Below are positions 36,016 to 44,274 of a stretch of 64,000 nucleotides of DNA, piece by piece. Position numbers and translations under genes: made by a program. The DNA is from DATBSK01 sp964501785 (lineage in GTDB: Bacteria > Actinomycetota > Acidimicrobiia > IMCC26256 > PALSA-555). The notes beneath the pieces were generated by a model. That model was not told where the DNA came from. It made no database searches and saw nothing but the letters and a program-made list of their open reading frames with translations. How positions within the stretch are numbered: the first letter of the stretch is position 1; every line of letters begins with the position of its first letter. The stretch lies in the NCBI GenBank assembly GCA_964501785.1, contig CAZCUD010000004.1:248001-312000 (forward strand). Reading direction: 5' to 3'.

Positions 36016-38808
36016 GTGACGGAGTTCTTCCAATACGCGCTGCTCGGGTTCGGGCTTGGTGCGATCTACTCGCTCGCCGCCTACGGCATCGTCGTGATCT
36101 ACCGCGGCTCTGGCGTCCTGAACTTCGCGCAGGGGGCGATGGCCGCGGTCGGCGCGTTCGTGTACTTCGAGCTGCTCGAAGGTGGCTGGCCGACGGCGCT
36201 CGCAGTGACCGGTGGGGTGGTGGCCGCAGCCCTCCTCGGTGGCGTGACCCAGGTCGTCGTGATGCGTCCGCTTCGGAACGCGTCACCTCTCACGCGGCTG
36301 GTCGCGACGCTCGGTGTGCTCACCGTCATCCAGACGTTGCTGCTCATCGAGTACGGCGACAGCCAGAAGTTCGTGAAGTCGTTCCTGCCGACCGACCTCT
36401 GGGAGCCGGCATCAGGGCTCTCCGTGAGCGTCGACCGCATCTGGCTCCTCGGCATCGCGACGGTGCTGGCGATCGGTCTCTGGGCGATCTTTCGCTTCAC
36501 CCGGTTCGGCCTGACGACGCGTGCGGTCGCGGAGAACGAAGAGGTCGCGGCGGGCCTCGGTCGTTCACCGCAGCTGATCGCGACCGTCAACTGGGCGGCG
36601 GGGGCGGGGCTCGCCGGCCTCGCCGGCATCCTCGTCGTTCCGATCATCGGTCTGTCGGTGCTCCAAGTCGGCCTCTTGCTCGTGCCGGCCCTCGCCGCCG
36701 CGCTGGTCGGCAGGTTCTCGTCGTTCCCCCTCACACTGCTCGGTGGTGTCCTCATCGGAGTGCTCGAGTCCGAGCTCACGAGCGGTGCCGACTGGATCCC
36801 CGAGTTCCTGAAGGCGCCCGGGTGGTCGAAGTCGGTGCCCTTCATCGTCATCATCGTGATGCTCCTCCTCAGCGGACGCGCGCTGCCCTTGCGGAGCCAC
36901 GTGCTCGACCGCCTGCCATCAGTCGGCACCGGCCGAATCCGCCCGGTCCCCGTCATCGTGGCCTTCGCGGTCGCGTTCGTCGCGCTCAACGGTGTCGGCT
37001 TCGGCGGGCTCGACGCGAACTGGGTCGGATCGGTGACCACGACGATCGTCGCCGCGACGATCTGTCTCTCCCTCGTCGTCGTGACGGGCTACGCGGGTCA
37101 GCTGTCGCTCGCGCAGTACGCGCTCGCGGGGATCGGCGCCTACGTGGCGACACGGGCCGCATCGGGTGGCGAGATCCTCGGGCTGTTCAGCTTCGGCACC
37201 GTCGACTTCGAGCTCGCGCTCGTGCTCGGTGTCGTGTGCGCCATCCCGGTCGGTCTGCTCGTCGGGCTGCCTGCGCTTCGCACCCGGGGTGTGAACCTGG
37301 CGATCGCGACGCTCGGGCTGGCCCTCATCATCGAGCGGGTGGTGCTCGGCAACCCTGACTACACGGGTGGGTTCGAGGGCACCGTGGTCGGTCGGCCCGA
37401 CATCTTCGGCCTCGACCTCGATCCAGTCACACACCCGGAGCGCTACGCCACCTTCTGTCTCGCACTGTTCACCATCGCCGCGCTGGCGGTCGCGAACCTT
37501 CGTCGAGGTCGTGCCGGCCGCCGGCTCATCGCCGTGCGCACGAACGAGCGCGCCGCCGCATCGCTCGGCATCAACGTCGTCGGCGCCAAGCTCTACGCCT
37601 TCGGTGCCGCGGCGGCCATCGCGGGCCTCGGCGGGATCCTGCTCGCCTTCCGGACGCGCACCGTGCTCTTCGCGCAGTTCAACGTCTTCGCCTCCATCCA
37701 GGTGGTCGTGCAGGCAGTCATCGGCGGCATCGGCTTCATCGGCGGCGCACTGCTGGGGGGCACGATCGCGGTCGGCGGTCTGATCGCCTATGCCGCGAAC
37801 GAGCTCCTGTCGATCGACGACGAGTACATCGTGCTCGCCACCGGCGTCATCCTCGTCGTCAGCGTGATCACGTTCCCGGACGGCGTCGCGGCCCAGCTGG
37901 CCCGCCTCTTCGGTCGCGTCGGCCGGCGGCTGGCCCCGTCCGAACGTCCACCGATCGAGATCCCCGAAGTCGAACGTGAGGAGATCGCACCGGCGACCCT
38001 CCGCGTGTCGGAGGTACGCATGCGTTTCGGCGGCGTCGTCGCGGTCGACGGAGTCTCGCTCGAGGTCGAACCCGGCGAGGTGGTCGGGCTCATCGGTCCG
38101 AACGGTGCGGGGAAGACGACGTTGATCGACGTCGTCTCGGGGCTCGCGCGTCCGCAGCACGGTCATGTCCACATCAACGATCAGGAGATCACCGGCTGGT
38201 CGGTGCATCGTCGTGCGCGTGCGGGGATCGGTCGCTCGTTCCAGTCGCTCGAGCTGTTCGAGGACATGACGGTGCACGAGAACCTCCGCACCGCATCCGA
38301 CCGGCGTGATCCCTGGGCATATCTCACCGATCTCGCGTGGCCGCGCAACCCGTTGCTGCACAACACCGCGGTCGCCGCGATCCGTGAGTTCGGGCTGGTC
38401 GACGATCTCGACCGGCGTCCGTCGGACCTTCCGTACGGACGTCGCCGCCTCGTCGGCATCGCGCGCGCGGTCGCGACACAGCCGTCGGTGCTCCTTCTCG
38501 ACGAGCCGGCCGCAGGGCTCGACGATCAGGAGACCGCAGAGCTCGGCGACCTGATCCGCCGCCTCGCCACCGAGTGGAAGCTCGCCGTGCTGCTCGTCGA
38601 GCACGACATCCCGCTCGTGATGTCGGTGTGCGATCGGATCGTCGTGCTCGACTTCGGCCGCGTGATCGCCGAGGGGGTGCCGGAGGACATCGCGGATGAT
38701 CCTGCGGTCGTCGCCGCCTACCTCGGCGAGCCCGACGAGGGTGCGAACGAGCCGAGCGGTGCGCTGCAGGTCCGGGTCGGCACCGCCCAGGACGTGGCGC
38801 CGACGTGA
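36016..38808 (+). CDS. Fused Liv-type ABC transporter: LivH + LivM + LivG (second copy)
   Basis: A 930-residue paralogue of 32437-35139 with the same domain order. LivH is in residues 1-295 (YRGSGVLNFAQGAMAAVGAF), LivM in about 305-625 (VTGYAGQLSLAQYALAG; AVRTNERAAASLGI), and LivG in about 660-905. The ATPase has Walker A GPNGAGKTT, the signature-like LPYGRRRLVGIARA (the usual LSGGQ is degenerate), Walker B LLLDEPAAGLD, and switch EHDIPLV. The start is GTG 36016. Its stop overlaps the LivF gene (GTGA). No binding protein is adjacent, so it may use the orphan binding protein at 18843. Cargo unknown. Confidence 0.92.
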   Translation: MTEFFQYALLGFGLGAIYSLAAYGIVVIYRGSGVLNFAQGAMAAVGAFVYFELLEGGWPTALAVTGGVVAAALLGGVTQVVVMRPLRNASPLTRLVATLGVLTVIQTLLLIEYGDSQKFVKSFLPTDLWEPASGLSVSVDRIWLLGIATVLAIGLWAIFRFTRFGLTTRAVAENEEVAAGLGRSPQLIATVNWAAGAGLAGLAGILVVPIIGLSVLQVGLLLVPALAAALVGRFSSFPLTLLGGVLIGVLESELTSGADWIPEFLKAPGWSKSVPFIVIIVMLLLSGRALPLRSHVLDRLPSVGTGRIRPVPVIVAFAVAFVALNGVGFGGLDANWVGSVTTTIVAATICLSLVVVTGYAGQLSLAQYALAGIGAYVATRAASGGEILGLFSFGTVDFELALVLGVVCAIPVGLLVGLPALRTRGVNLAIATLGLALIIERVVLGNPDYTGGFEGTVVGRPDIFGLDLDPVTHPERYATFCLALFTIAALAVANLRRGRAGRRLIAVRTNERAAASLGINVVGAKLYAFGAAAAIAGLGGILLAFRTRTVLFAQFNVFASIQVVVQAVIGGIGFIGGALLGGTIAVGGLIAYAANELLSIDDEYIVLATGVILVVSVITFPDGVAAQLARLFGRVGRRLAPSERPPIEIPEVEREEIAPATLRVSEVRMRFGGVVAVDGVSLEVEPGEVVGLIGPNGAGKTTLIDVVSGLARPQHGHVHINDQEITGWSVHRRARAGIGRSFQSLELFEDMTVHENLRTASDRRDPWAYLTDLAWPRNPLLHNTAVAAIREFGLVDDLDRRPSDLPYGRRRLVGIARAVATQPSVLLLDEPAAGLDDQETAELGDLIRRLATEWKLAVLLVEHDIPLVMSVCDRIVVLDFGRVIAEGVPEDIADDPAVVAAYLGEPDEGANEPSGALQVRVGTAQDVAPT

Positions 38809-39527
38809 ACGCGGTCCTCGAGGCGCGCGCGCTCTCCGCCGGCTACGGCAGCCTCGCCGCGGTGCGAGATCTCGATCTGACGGTGGGAGCGGGCGAGGTC
38901 GTCGCGCTGCTCGGCGCGAACGGAGCCGGCAAGAGCACGACGTTGAAGACGCTCGTCGGCGCGCTCAGGCCGTTGGGTGGCGAGGTGCGTTGGAACGGTG
39001 TGCGCGTGACCGCGCCTCTCCATCGTCGTGCGCGCATGGGCATGGCCTACGTCCCCGAGGACCGTTCCGTCTTCATGGGCCTGTCCGCGGCCGAGAACCT
39101 TCGCGTCGGCAGCGGACCACCGGCCCGAGCGCTCGAGCTGTTCCCGGAGCTACGGGAGCACCTCAAGCGCAAAGCCGGGCTGCTCTCGGGTGGCCAGCAG
39201 CAGATGGTGACGCTCGCGCGTGCGTTGGCCTCCGAGCCCGCCGTGCTCCTCGCCGATGAGCTGTCGCTCGGTCTCGCCCCGCTCGTCGTGCGCCGGCTGC
39301 TCGCCGCCGTTCGTGACGCCGCCGACCGCGGCACGGGCGTGCTCCTCGTCGAGCAACACGCGCGACAGGCCCTCGCGGTGGCGGATCGCGTGTACGTGCT
39401 CCAGCGCGGCCGGGTCGCGCTCAGGGGAACAGCGCACGAGATCATCGGCGACATCGAGGAGCTCGAGCGCACCTATCTCGGGGAGCGCCCTCCGATACCG
39501 GGCGGGGCGTCCGAGAGCAGGGATTGA
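38805..39527 (+). CDS. ABC transporter ATP-binding protein, LivF type (second copy)
   Basis: A 240-residue ATPase translationally coupled to the fused permease. Walker A is GANGAGKSTT, the LivF-type segment is AYVPEDRSVFMGLSA, the signature is LSGGQQQMVTLARAL, Walker B is LLADELSLGLAP, and the switch region is LVEQHARQAL. With the preceding gene it makes a complete import complex except for the extracellular binding protein. The next operon's -35 box overlaps its stop codon. Confidence 0.92.
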   Translation: MNAVLEARALSAGYGSLAAVRDLDLTVGAGEVVALLGANGAGKSTTLKTLVGALRPLGGEVRWNGVRVTAPLHRRARMGMAYVPEDRSVFMGLSAAENLRVGSGPPARALELFPELREHLKRKAGLLSGGQQQMVTLARALASEPAVLLADELSLGLAPLVVRRLLAAVRDAADRGTGVLLVEQHARQALAVADRVYVLQRGRVALRGTAHEIIGDIEELERTYLGERPPIPGGASESRD

Positions 39528-39570
39528 CCCATCCGGCAGCGGGGATTTATTCTAACCACCGGTCGATAGA
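39524..39570 (+). promoter_or_regulatory. Promoter and imperfect palindromic operator for the MaoC/CoA-ligase operon
   Basis: A -35 TTGACC (39524-39529) and -10 TATTCT (39548-39553) are 18 bases apart. The 20-base imperfect palindrome TCTAACCACCGGTCGATAGA (39551-39570), centred on ACCGGT, covers the likely transcription start. The operon ends in a tetR gene (42677), the natural candidate to bind here. Confidence 0.5.
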
Positions 39571-39588
39571 ACTCTGAAGGGAGCGCCG

Positions 39589-39978
39589 ATGAACCCGTCC
39601 TCCAAGGGCAGGACCGTGGTGGACGTCACACGCGAGGTGACGTCCGCGCATCTGCGAGACGTCGCCTCCGCCATCGGGACCGAGAGCGCGACCGAGACGG
39701 CTCGGCTCGTCCCGTGGTTCGGGCCCACGGCAGAAGGCGAGCAGCGCCTGCTCGACGTGCTCGAGCTGGATCTCTCACGCGCGCTGCTGGCCGGCCAGAG
39801 CTACACCTGGACGCGCCCGTTCCAGGCCGGGGAGACGGTTTCGCTCAAGGTCGTCATCGACGACGTGTACGACAAGGGCAGCAACACCTTCGGCATCGTC
39901 AAGACCGAGATCCGCGACGCCGGGGGCGACCTGGTGCAGGAGCAGCGGACGACCTTCATCGAGAGGGGAGCGGAGTGA
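39589..39978 (+). CDS. MaoC N-terminal-type dehydratase domain protein
   Basis: A 129-residue hot-dog-fold protein of the FAS1-like/MaoC_dehydrat_N type (PYTWTRPFQAGET-like segment, here YTWTRPFQAGETVSLKVVI, and a C-terminal LVQEQRTTFIER). It lacks the catalytic Asp-His motif, which is carried by the next gene. Such pairs form heterodimeric enoyl-CoA/3-hydroxyacyl-CoA hydratases, as in actinobacterial steroid and fatty-acid pathways. A GAAGGGAG ribosome site precedes ATG 39589. It is the first gene of a tightly overlapping six-gene operon. Confidence 0.8.
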   Translation: MNPSSKGRTVVDVTREVTSAHLRDVASAIGTESATETARLVPWFGPTAEGEQRLLDVLELDLSRALLAGQSYTWTRPFQAGETVSLKVVIDDVYDKGSNTFGIVKTEIRDAGGDLVQEQRTTFIERGAE

Positions 39979-40328
39979 GCGATCTCAGTGCCACAGCAGT
40001 CGGACCGGTGACACGCGAGCAGATCTCGCGCTACGCCGACGCCGTCGACGACCACAATCCGATGCACGTCGACGAAGAGTTCGCCAAGGCCGCCGGCATG
40101 CCGAGCGTCATCGCCCACGGTCCGCTCACGCTCGCGTTGGCGATCGACGCACTCGTCGCCGAGCACGGCGCCGGCACGCTTCGTGCCTTCGATGCACGGC
40201 TGCGAGCGCCGGTCTTCCCGGATCAGGCGCTCACGGTGTCGACAGCAGCGGGCGAGCTCGAGCTCGCGACGACCGAGGACGCGAACACCGTCGCGACCGC
40301 AGCGTTCGTACTGGAAGAAGGCCGGTGA
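39975..40328 (+). CDS. MaoC-like dehydratase (hydratase 2 motif)
   Basis: A 117-residue hot-dog protein with the hydratase-2 motif YADAVDDHNPMHVDEEFAKAAG split as Asp (residue 24 region) and His in NPMHVD, plus IAHGPLTLALAID. It supplies the catalytic half of the heterodimer with the preceding gene, which it overlaps by four bases (GTGA). The reaction would be hydration of an enoyl-CoA during beta-oxidation-like breakdown of ring-opened products. The specific substrate is not evident. Confidence 0.82.
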   Translation: MSDLSATAVGPVTREQISRYADAVDDHNPMHVDEEFAKAAGMPSVIAHGPLTLALAIDALVAEHGAGTLRAFDARLRAPVFPDQALTVSTAAGELELATTEDANTVATAAFVLEEGR

Positions 40329-41116
40329 ACTACGAGCACCTCCTCGAGGAGGAGATCGACGAGGGCGTGCGTCTCCTCACCCTGAACCGACCGGACAAGC
40401 TCAACGCCTGGAACGCCGACATGCGGCGCGAGATGCGCGACGCCGTCGAGCGCGCCGCGGCCGACCCCGGCTTGCGCGTCCTCGTCCTCACCGGTGCGGG
40501 GCGAGCCTTCTCCGCTGGCGAGGATGTCGCGGGCATGGACGAGCTCGCCCGCATCGGCACGCGTGGCTTCCGCGCCGTCGTGCGGGCGATCCATGACGTG
40601 TTCGACTCGATCGAGTCCATGGAGATTCCCGTCATCGCGGCGATCGACGGGGTCGCGGCCGGCGGGGGCTTCGAGCTCGCGCTCTCCTGCGACTTCCGGA
40701 TCATGACCTCTGCTTCCCGCTTCGTCATGCCCGAGGCGAAGGTCGGGCTGATCCCCGGCTCCGGCGGTTGCTCACGCCTGGTTCGTCACATCGGGCTCGG
40801 GCGCGCCAAGGAGCTCGTCATGCTCGGCGCGACGCTGCGCGCCGACCGCGCGCTGGAGCTCGGCTTGGCGTCGGAGGTCGTGGAGGAGGGGAAGGCGGTC
40901 GACGCGGCGCGCGCAATGGCCGAGCGGCTGTGTGGATTGGCGCCGCTCGCGGTGGGGATGGCGAAGCTCGTACTGAACACCTGCACCGACGTGGATGCCG
41001 AGACCGGACGTCGCCTCGAGCGCCTCGGCCAGAGCGTCCTGAAGACCACGAGTGACCACAGTGAGGGCGCGGCAGCCTTCCTCGAGAAGCGTCCGCCGCG
41101 GTGGGAGGCACGATGA
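40325..41116 (+). CDS. Enoyl-CoA hydratase/isomerase family protein
   Basis: A 263-residue crotonase-fold protein. CoA and oxyanion-hole segments are GAGRAFSAGEDVAGM and AIDGVAAGGGFELAL; the catalytic region is MPEAKVGLIPGSGG. The Glu positions expected of enoyl-CoA hydratases fall at FELAL and MPEAK. GTG 40325 overlaps the MaoC stop. It belongs to the operon 39589-43318 with the MaoC pair and a CoA ligase, consistent with CoA-ester beta-oxidation of an imported acid. Confidence 0.88.
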   Translation: MNYEHLLEEEIDEGVRLLTLNRPDKLNAWNADMRREMRDAVERAAADPGLRVLVLTGAGRAFSAGEDVAGMDELARIGTRGFRAVVRAIHDVFDSIESMEIPVIAAIDGVAAGGGFELALSCDFRIMTSASRFVMPEAKVGLIPGSGGCSRLVRHIGLGRAKELVMLGATLRADRALELGLASEVVEEGKAVDAARAMAERLCGLAPLAVGMAKLVLNTCTDVDAETGRRLERLGQSVLKTTSDHSEGAAAFLEKRPPRWEAR

Positions 41117-42477
41117 GCACCAGCGACGATCGGTTGTGGAACCGCCCGACGCAGACGGCGCCCCGGGAGGTCCTCGACGATCTTCACCTCGAGCGGATTC
41201 GCCATCTGATCGGCCTGGCCTACGAGCGTTCACCGTTGCATCGGCGGCTGTACGACGACGCAGGCATCAAGCCGGGCGACATCCGCACCTGGGACGACTA
41301 TCACCATCGAGTGCCGTTCACCGACAAGCCGCAGTACATGGCGGACCAAGAGGTGAACGGCTTCGGCGGCATCGCGCTCGACGAACAGCACTGGCAGCAG
41401 TATTTCCACACGACTGGTACCACCGGCCGGTTCCTCAACGAGGTCTTCAGCCACTACGAGATCCACAAGGCGGGGTCGCAGTACTGCTACGGCATGTGGG
41501 ACCACGGGATCCGCCCGTCGGACTCGATGTTCTTCTGCTTCGACTTCGGGATGTGGATCGGCCTCTGGAGCTTCTACTGGGGGGCCAGGAACCTGGGCCT
41601 CACCATCATCTCCGGAGGAGGGCAGTCGGGGCTCGACCGGGTGCGCACGATCCTCGAGCTCGAGCCGACGATCGTGACGGGCACCCCGACCTACCTCCTG
41701 CACCTCGCGGAGATCGCCCGAGCCGAGGGGCTCGACATCCGGGACGCCGGTGTGAAGATGCTCGCCGGTGGCGGGGAGGCAGGGTTCTCGATCCCGATCA
41801 CGCGCCAGAAGCTGGCCGAGGCGTGGGATGCCGAGCTTGTCTATGACGCCTACGGTGTCGGCGAGGCGTTGTTCATCGGACAGTCGTGCAAGGCGTGGGG
41901 CGGTGGCGTGCACCTCATCGAAGACGTCTGCCACGCCTACGCGGTCGATCCGGAGACGGGCGAGCCGGTCACGGAGCCGGGCGCGGTGGGGGAGAACGTC
42001 ATCACGAGCTATTGCCACCTGACGCAGCCGTTCATCAAGTACCGAACTCATGATCTGGTGCAGATCGATGACCATGCCGACCACGGTTGCGGTTGGACGT
42101 GGAAGCACTTCCCGGGCACCGTCCTGGGCCGGACCGACTTCATGGTCACGATTCGCGGGGTGAACGTGTACCCGACCGCAGTGGAGAACCTGGTCGGTGA
42201 GGTGTCGGGGCTGTCGAACCACTACGAGATGCACATCTCGCGCAGCGACGGGATGGACCGCATGCTCGTGAAGGTCGAGGCCGATCGCGCCGACCTCGAC
42301 CGGGAGGCGCTGAGCGCCACGCTCGGCGAGCACTTCCGGACGCACCTGGGCGTACGACTCGAGACCGAGGTGCTCGAACCGGAGTCCTTGCCGCGGTACG
42401 AGCTGAAGACGCGGCGGTTCTTCGACCACCGCGACGAGACCGAACGGGCCGACAGCACGTTGGGAGGCAAGGCATGA
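41113..42477 (+). CDS. Phenylacetate-CoA ligase (PaaK)-like adenylating enzyme
   Basis: A 454-residue ANL enzyme of the PaaK branch. The early segment LIGLAYERSPLHRRLYDDAG and the phosphate loop FHTTGTTGRFLNE are characteristic, followed by ISGGGQSGLDRVRTI, DAYGVGEALFIG, and the C-terminal GRTDFMVTIRGVNVYPTAVENLV. These activate aryl acids to CoA esters. ATG 41113 is preferred because of GTGGGAGG upstream; it overlaps the hydratase stop. Substrate is uncertain: phenylacetate, benzoate or another aryl acid. It could feed the PaaA-like protein encoded at 35234. Confidence 0.85.
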   Translation: MSTSDDRLWNRPTQTAPREVLDDLHLERIRHLIGLAYERSPLHRRLYDDAGIKPGDIRTWDDYHHRVPFTDKPQYMADQEVNGFGGIALDEQHWQQYFHTTGTTGRFLNEVFSHYEIHKAGSQYCYGMWDHGIRPSDSMFFCFDFGMWIGLWSFYWGARNLGLTIISGGGQSGLDRVRTILELEPTIVTGTPTYLLHLAEIARAEGLDIRDAGVKMLAGGGEAGFSIPITRQKLAEAWDAELVYDAYGVGEALFIGQSCKAWGGGVHLIEDVCHAYAVDPETGEPVTEPGAVGENVITSYCHLTQPFIKYRTHDLVQIDDHADHGCGWTWKHFPGTVLGRTDFMVTIRGVNVYPTAVENLVGEVSGLSNHYEMHISRSDGMDRMLVKVEADRADLDREALSATLGEHFRTHLGVRLETEVLEPESLPRYELKTRRFFDHRDETERADSTLGGKA

Positions 42478-42680
42478 CGAGCGCAGGTCCCATGACGATC
42501 CTCGAGGACGTCCGCGAACCGCTCGATCGACTCCTCGCGCTGCGACGAACGCTGTTGAGCGAACGGGAGTCAGCACCCACACCGGCGGTCGCGCGTTCGC
42601 TCGAGATGGCCGACACCTATCTCTTCTTGGCGATCACCTATCTCGGATACACCGAGCAGCAGTACGCCGAAGAGGCATGA
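42474..42680 (+). CDS. Small conserved-looking hypothetical protein
   Basis: A 68-residue, mostly helical, acidic protein with no motif I recognise. Its ATG overlaps the stop of the CoA ligase gene and its stop overlaps the start of the tetR gene (ATGA on both sides), which supports real translation. The segment SLEMADTYLFLAITYLGYTE is hydrophobic but too short and polar at its ends for a confident membrane anchor. Possibly a small partner of the ligase. Confidence 0.6.
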   Translation: MTSAGPMTILEDVREPLDRLLALRRTLLSERESAPTPAVARSLEMADTYLFLAITYLGYTEQQYAEEA

Positions 42681-43318
42681 CAGACGCCCGGGCGACGGAA
42701 TCGTCGGCCCGTCGGCGCCCCGGACGGCCGCGTCACGAGCAACCTAGCCCCGACTACCTCAGGCGTCGTCGGGAGATCGTCGACGCCGCCGCCTCGTTGT
42801 TCGAGGCGAAGGGATACGACGCGGCATCCCTCGATGACGTCGCAGCAGCGCTCGACCTCCGCAAGGCCAGTCTCTACTACTACGTGCAGTCGAAGGCAGA
42901 GCTGCTCTATCTCGTTTTCGACCGCGCGATCTCCCGGGCACTCGAGGACATCCAGGCGATCGCGACGAACGGCAGCGCCGCCGAGCGACTCCAGAAGCTC
43001 ATCCGCCATCAGGTGACGACGGTGACGTCGGATCCGAGCCTGTTCGCCGTCTTCTTCGACCAACGCCCTCGTCTCGAGAGCGACTACGAGGGCGAGATCC
43101 GCGAGAAGGAACGGCGCTACCTGCGCAAGTACGTCGAGGTCGTCCAGGCAGCCATCTCGGACCACACGATCGCGATGGAGAACCCACGGTACGCCGCTCA
43201 GCTCCTGCTCGGGATGGCGACCTGGACGTACAAGTGGTTCGATCCCGCGCGCGATGACGCTGACGCGATCGCCGATGCCGCGATCCATCTGATCCTGGGC
43301 AGGTCGTTGCAGGCGTGA
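42677..43318 (+). CDS. TetR family transcriptional regulator (last gene of the MaoC/CoA-ligase operon)
   Basis: A 213-residue TetR protein. An Arg/Pro-rich tail (RRRPGRPRHEQ) precedes the DNA-binding domain (EIVDAAASLFEAKGYDAAS, LDDVAAALDLRKASLYYYV). The C-terminal domain has FAVFFDQRPRLESDYEGEIREKERRY, similar to actinobacterial regulators of CoA-dependent catabolism such as KstR2- or FadR-like TetRs. It is translationally coupled to the operon it probably represses through the palindrome at 39551-39570. The gene ends four bases before the convergent FAH gene. Confidence 0.87.
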   Translation: MTDARATESSARRRPGRPRHEQPSPDYLRRRREIVDAAASLFEAKGYDAASLDDVAAALDLRKASLYYYVQSKAELLYLVFDRAISRALEDIQAIATNGSAAERLQKLIRHQVTTVTSDPSLFAVFFDQRPRLESDYEGEIREKERRYLRKYVEVVQAAISDHTIAMENPRYAAQLLLGMATWTYKWFDPARDDADAIADAAIHLILGRSLQA

Positions 43319-43322
43319 GCCA

Positions 43323-44204
43323 TCAGGCATCGGAACGGATCGGGTTCCGAATCCATCCGATGCCACCGATGCTTGCGACCATCACTTCGCCGGCGTGGAC
43401 CTCGCCGACACCTGGCGGTGCGCCGGTGAGGATGAGGTCGCCCGGGTAGAGGCGCATCACCGACGATGCATACGAGATGATGCCTTCGATGCCGACGAGC
43501 AGTCCGCTCGTGCTCGCCTCCTGACGCAGCTGGCCGTCGACCTCGAGTCTGACCTGGAGGTTCTGCGGGTCGGTGATCTCGTCGGCGGTCGTGATCCACG
43601 GGCCGACGGGCGTGAACGTGTCGTAGCTCTTGCGTCGCGAGCGGTCCCCGTCCCCGCGCACCGTCATGTCGAGCGCGATCGTGTAGCCCAGGATGTGGTC
43701 GCGCGCGCTCGACGCCGGGATGTCACGGCCCGCCCGTCCGATCACGATCGTGAGCTCGGCTTCATGATGGATCTCGCGGCCCTCCGAGACCAGCGCGGAC
43801 GGTAGGACGACCGCCTCGTCGGGTCCGATGATCGATGACGGCGACTTCAGGAAGACGTCGAAGTCGAGCAGCCACGGTTCCGCCTTCGTCGGCATTCGTC
43901 GAAGGACGTCATCGCGCATCTCGATGACGTGCTCGCGGTAGTTCGAGGCCGCCGCGAGGATCTTTCCTGGGTTCAGCGCGGGCGATCGCAGTCGCACATC
44001 GGGGAGCGGGCGGGCCCGACGTCGGGTCGGCGCGGCGAGGAGCTGCGGCCGCAGCTCCTCGAAGTCGCGGCACATCCTGACCCACCAGCCGGCACCGAAC
44101 GGGTCGGTGTCGTGATCGGGGACGAGGTCGGTGCAATCGACGATCGTGCCGGCGTCGGCGTCGACGAGACCGACGCGCCACTCGTCGAAGAGCGCCAACT
44201 TCAT
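43323..44204 (-). CDS. Fumarylacetoacetate hydrolase family, probable fumarylpyruvate hydrolase
   Basis: A 293-residue FAH-fold enzyme. Features are LNPGKILAAASNYREHVIEM, the metal ligands in IHHEAELTIVIG and ALDMTVRGDGDR, and the signature MRLYPGDLILTGAPPGVG. It is encoded 70 bases downstream of the maleylpyruvate isomerase gene on the same strand, the natural order for gentisate degradation, where it would cleave fumarylpyruvate to fumarate and pyruvate. A second FAH gene is at 7219. The last step is assigned here from context. Confidence 0.85.
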   Translation of the reverse strand: MKLALFDEWRVGLVDADAGTIVDCTDLVPDHDTDPFGAGWWVRMCRDFEELRPQLLAAPTRRRARPLPDVRLRSPALNPGKILAAASNYREHVIEMRDDVLRRMPTKAEPWLLDFDVFLKSPSSIIGPDEAVVLPSALVSEGREIHHEAELTIVIGRAGRDIPASSARDHILGYTIALDMTVRGDGDRSRRKSYDTFTPVGPWITTADEITDPQNLQVRLEVDGQLRQEASTSGLLVGIEGIISYASSVMRLYPGDLILTGAPPGVGEVHAGEVMVASIGGIGWIRNPIRSDA

Positions 44205-44274
44205 GGGTCGGTGCTCAAGGGTCGTGGCGCTGTGGTCTGTACGCGATCGCCGGCACTCTCGAGAGGCCTGCCCG

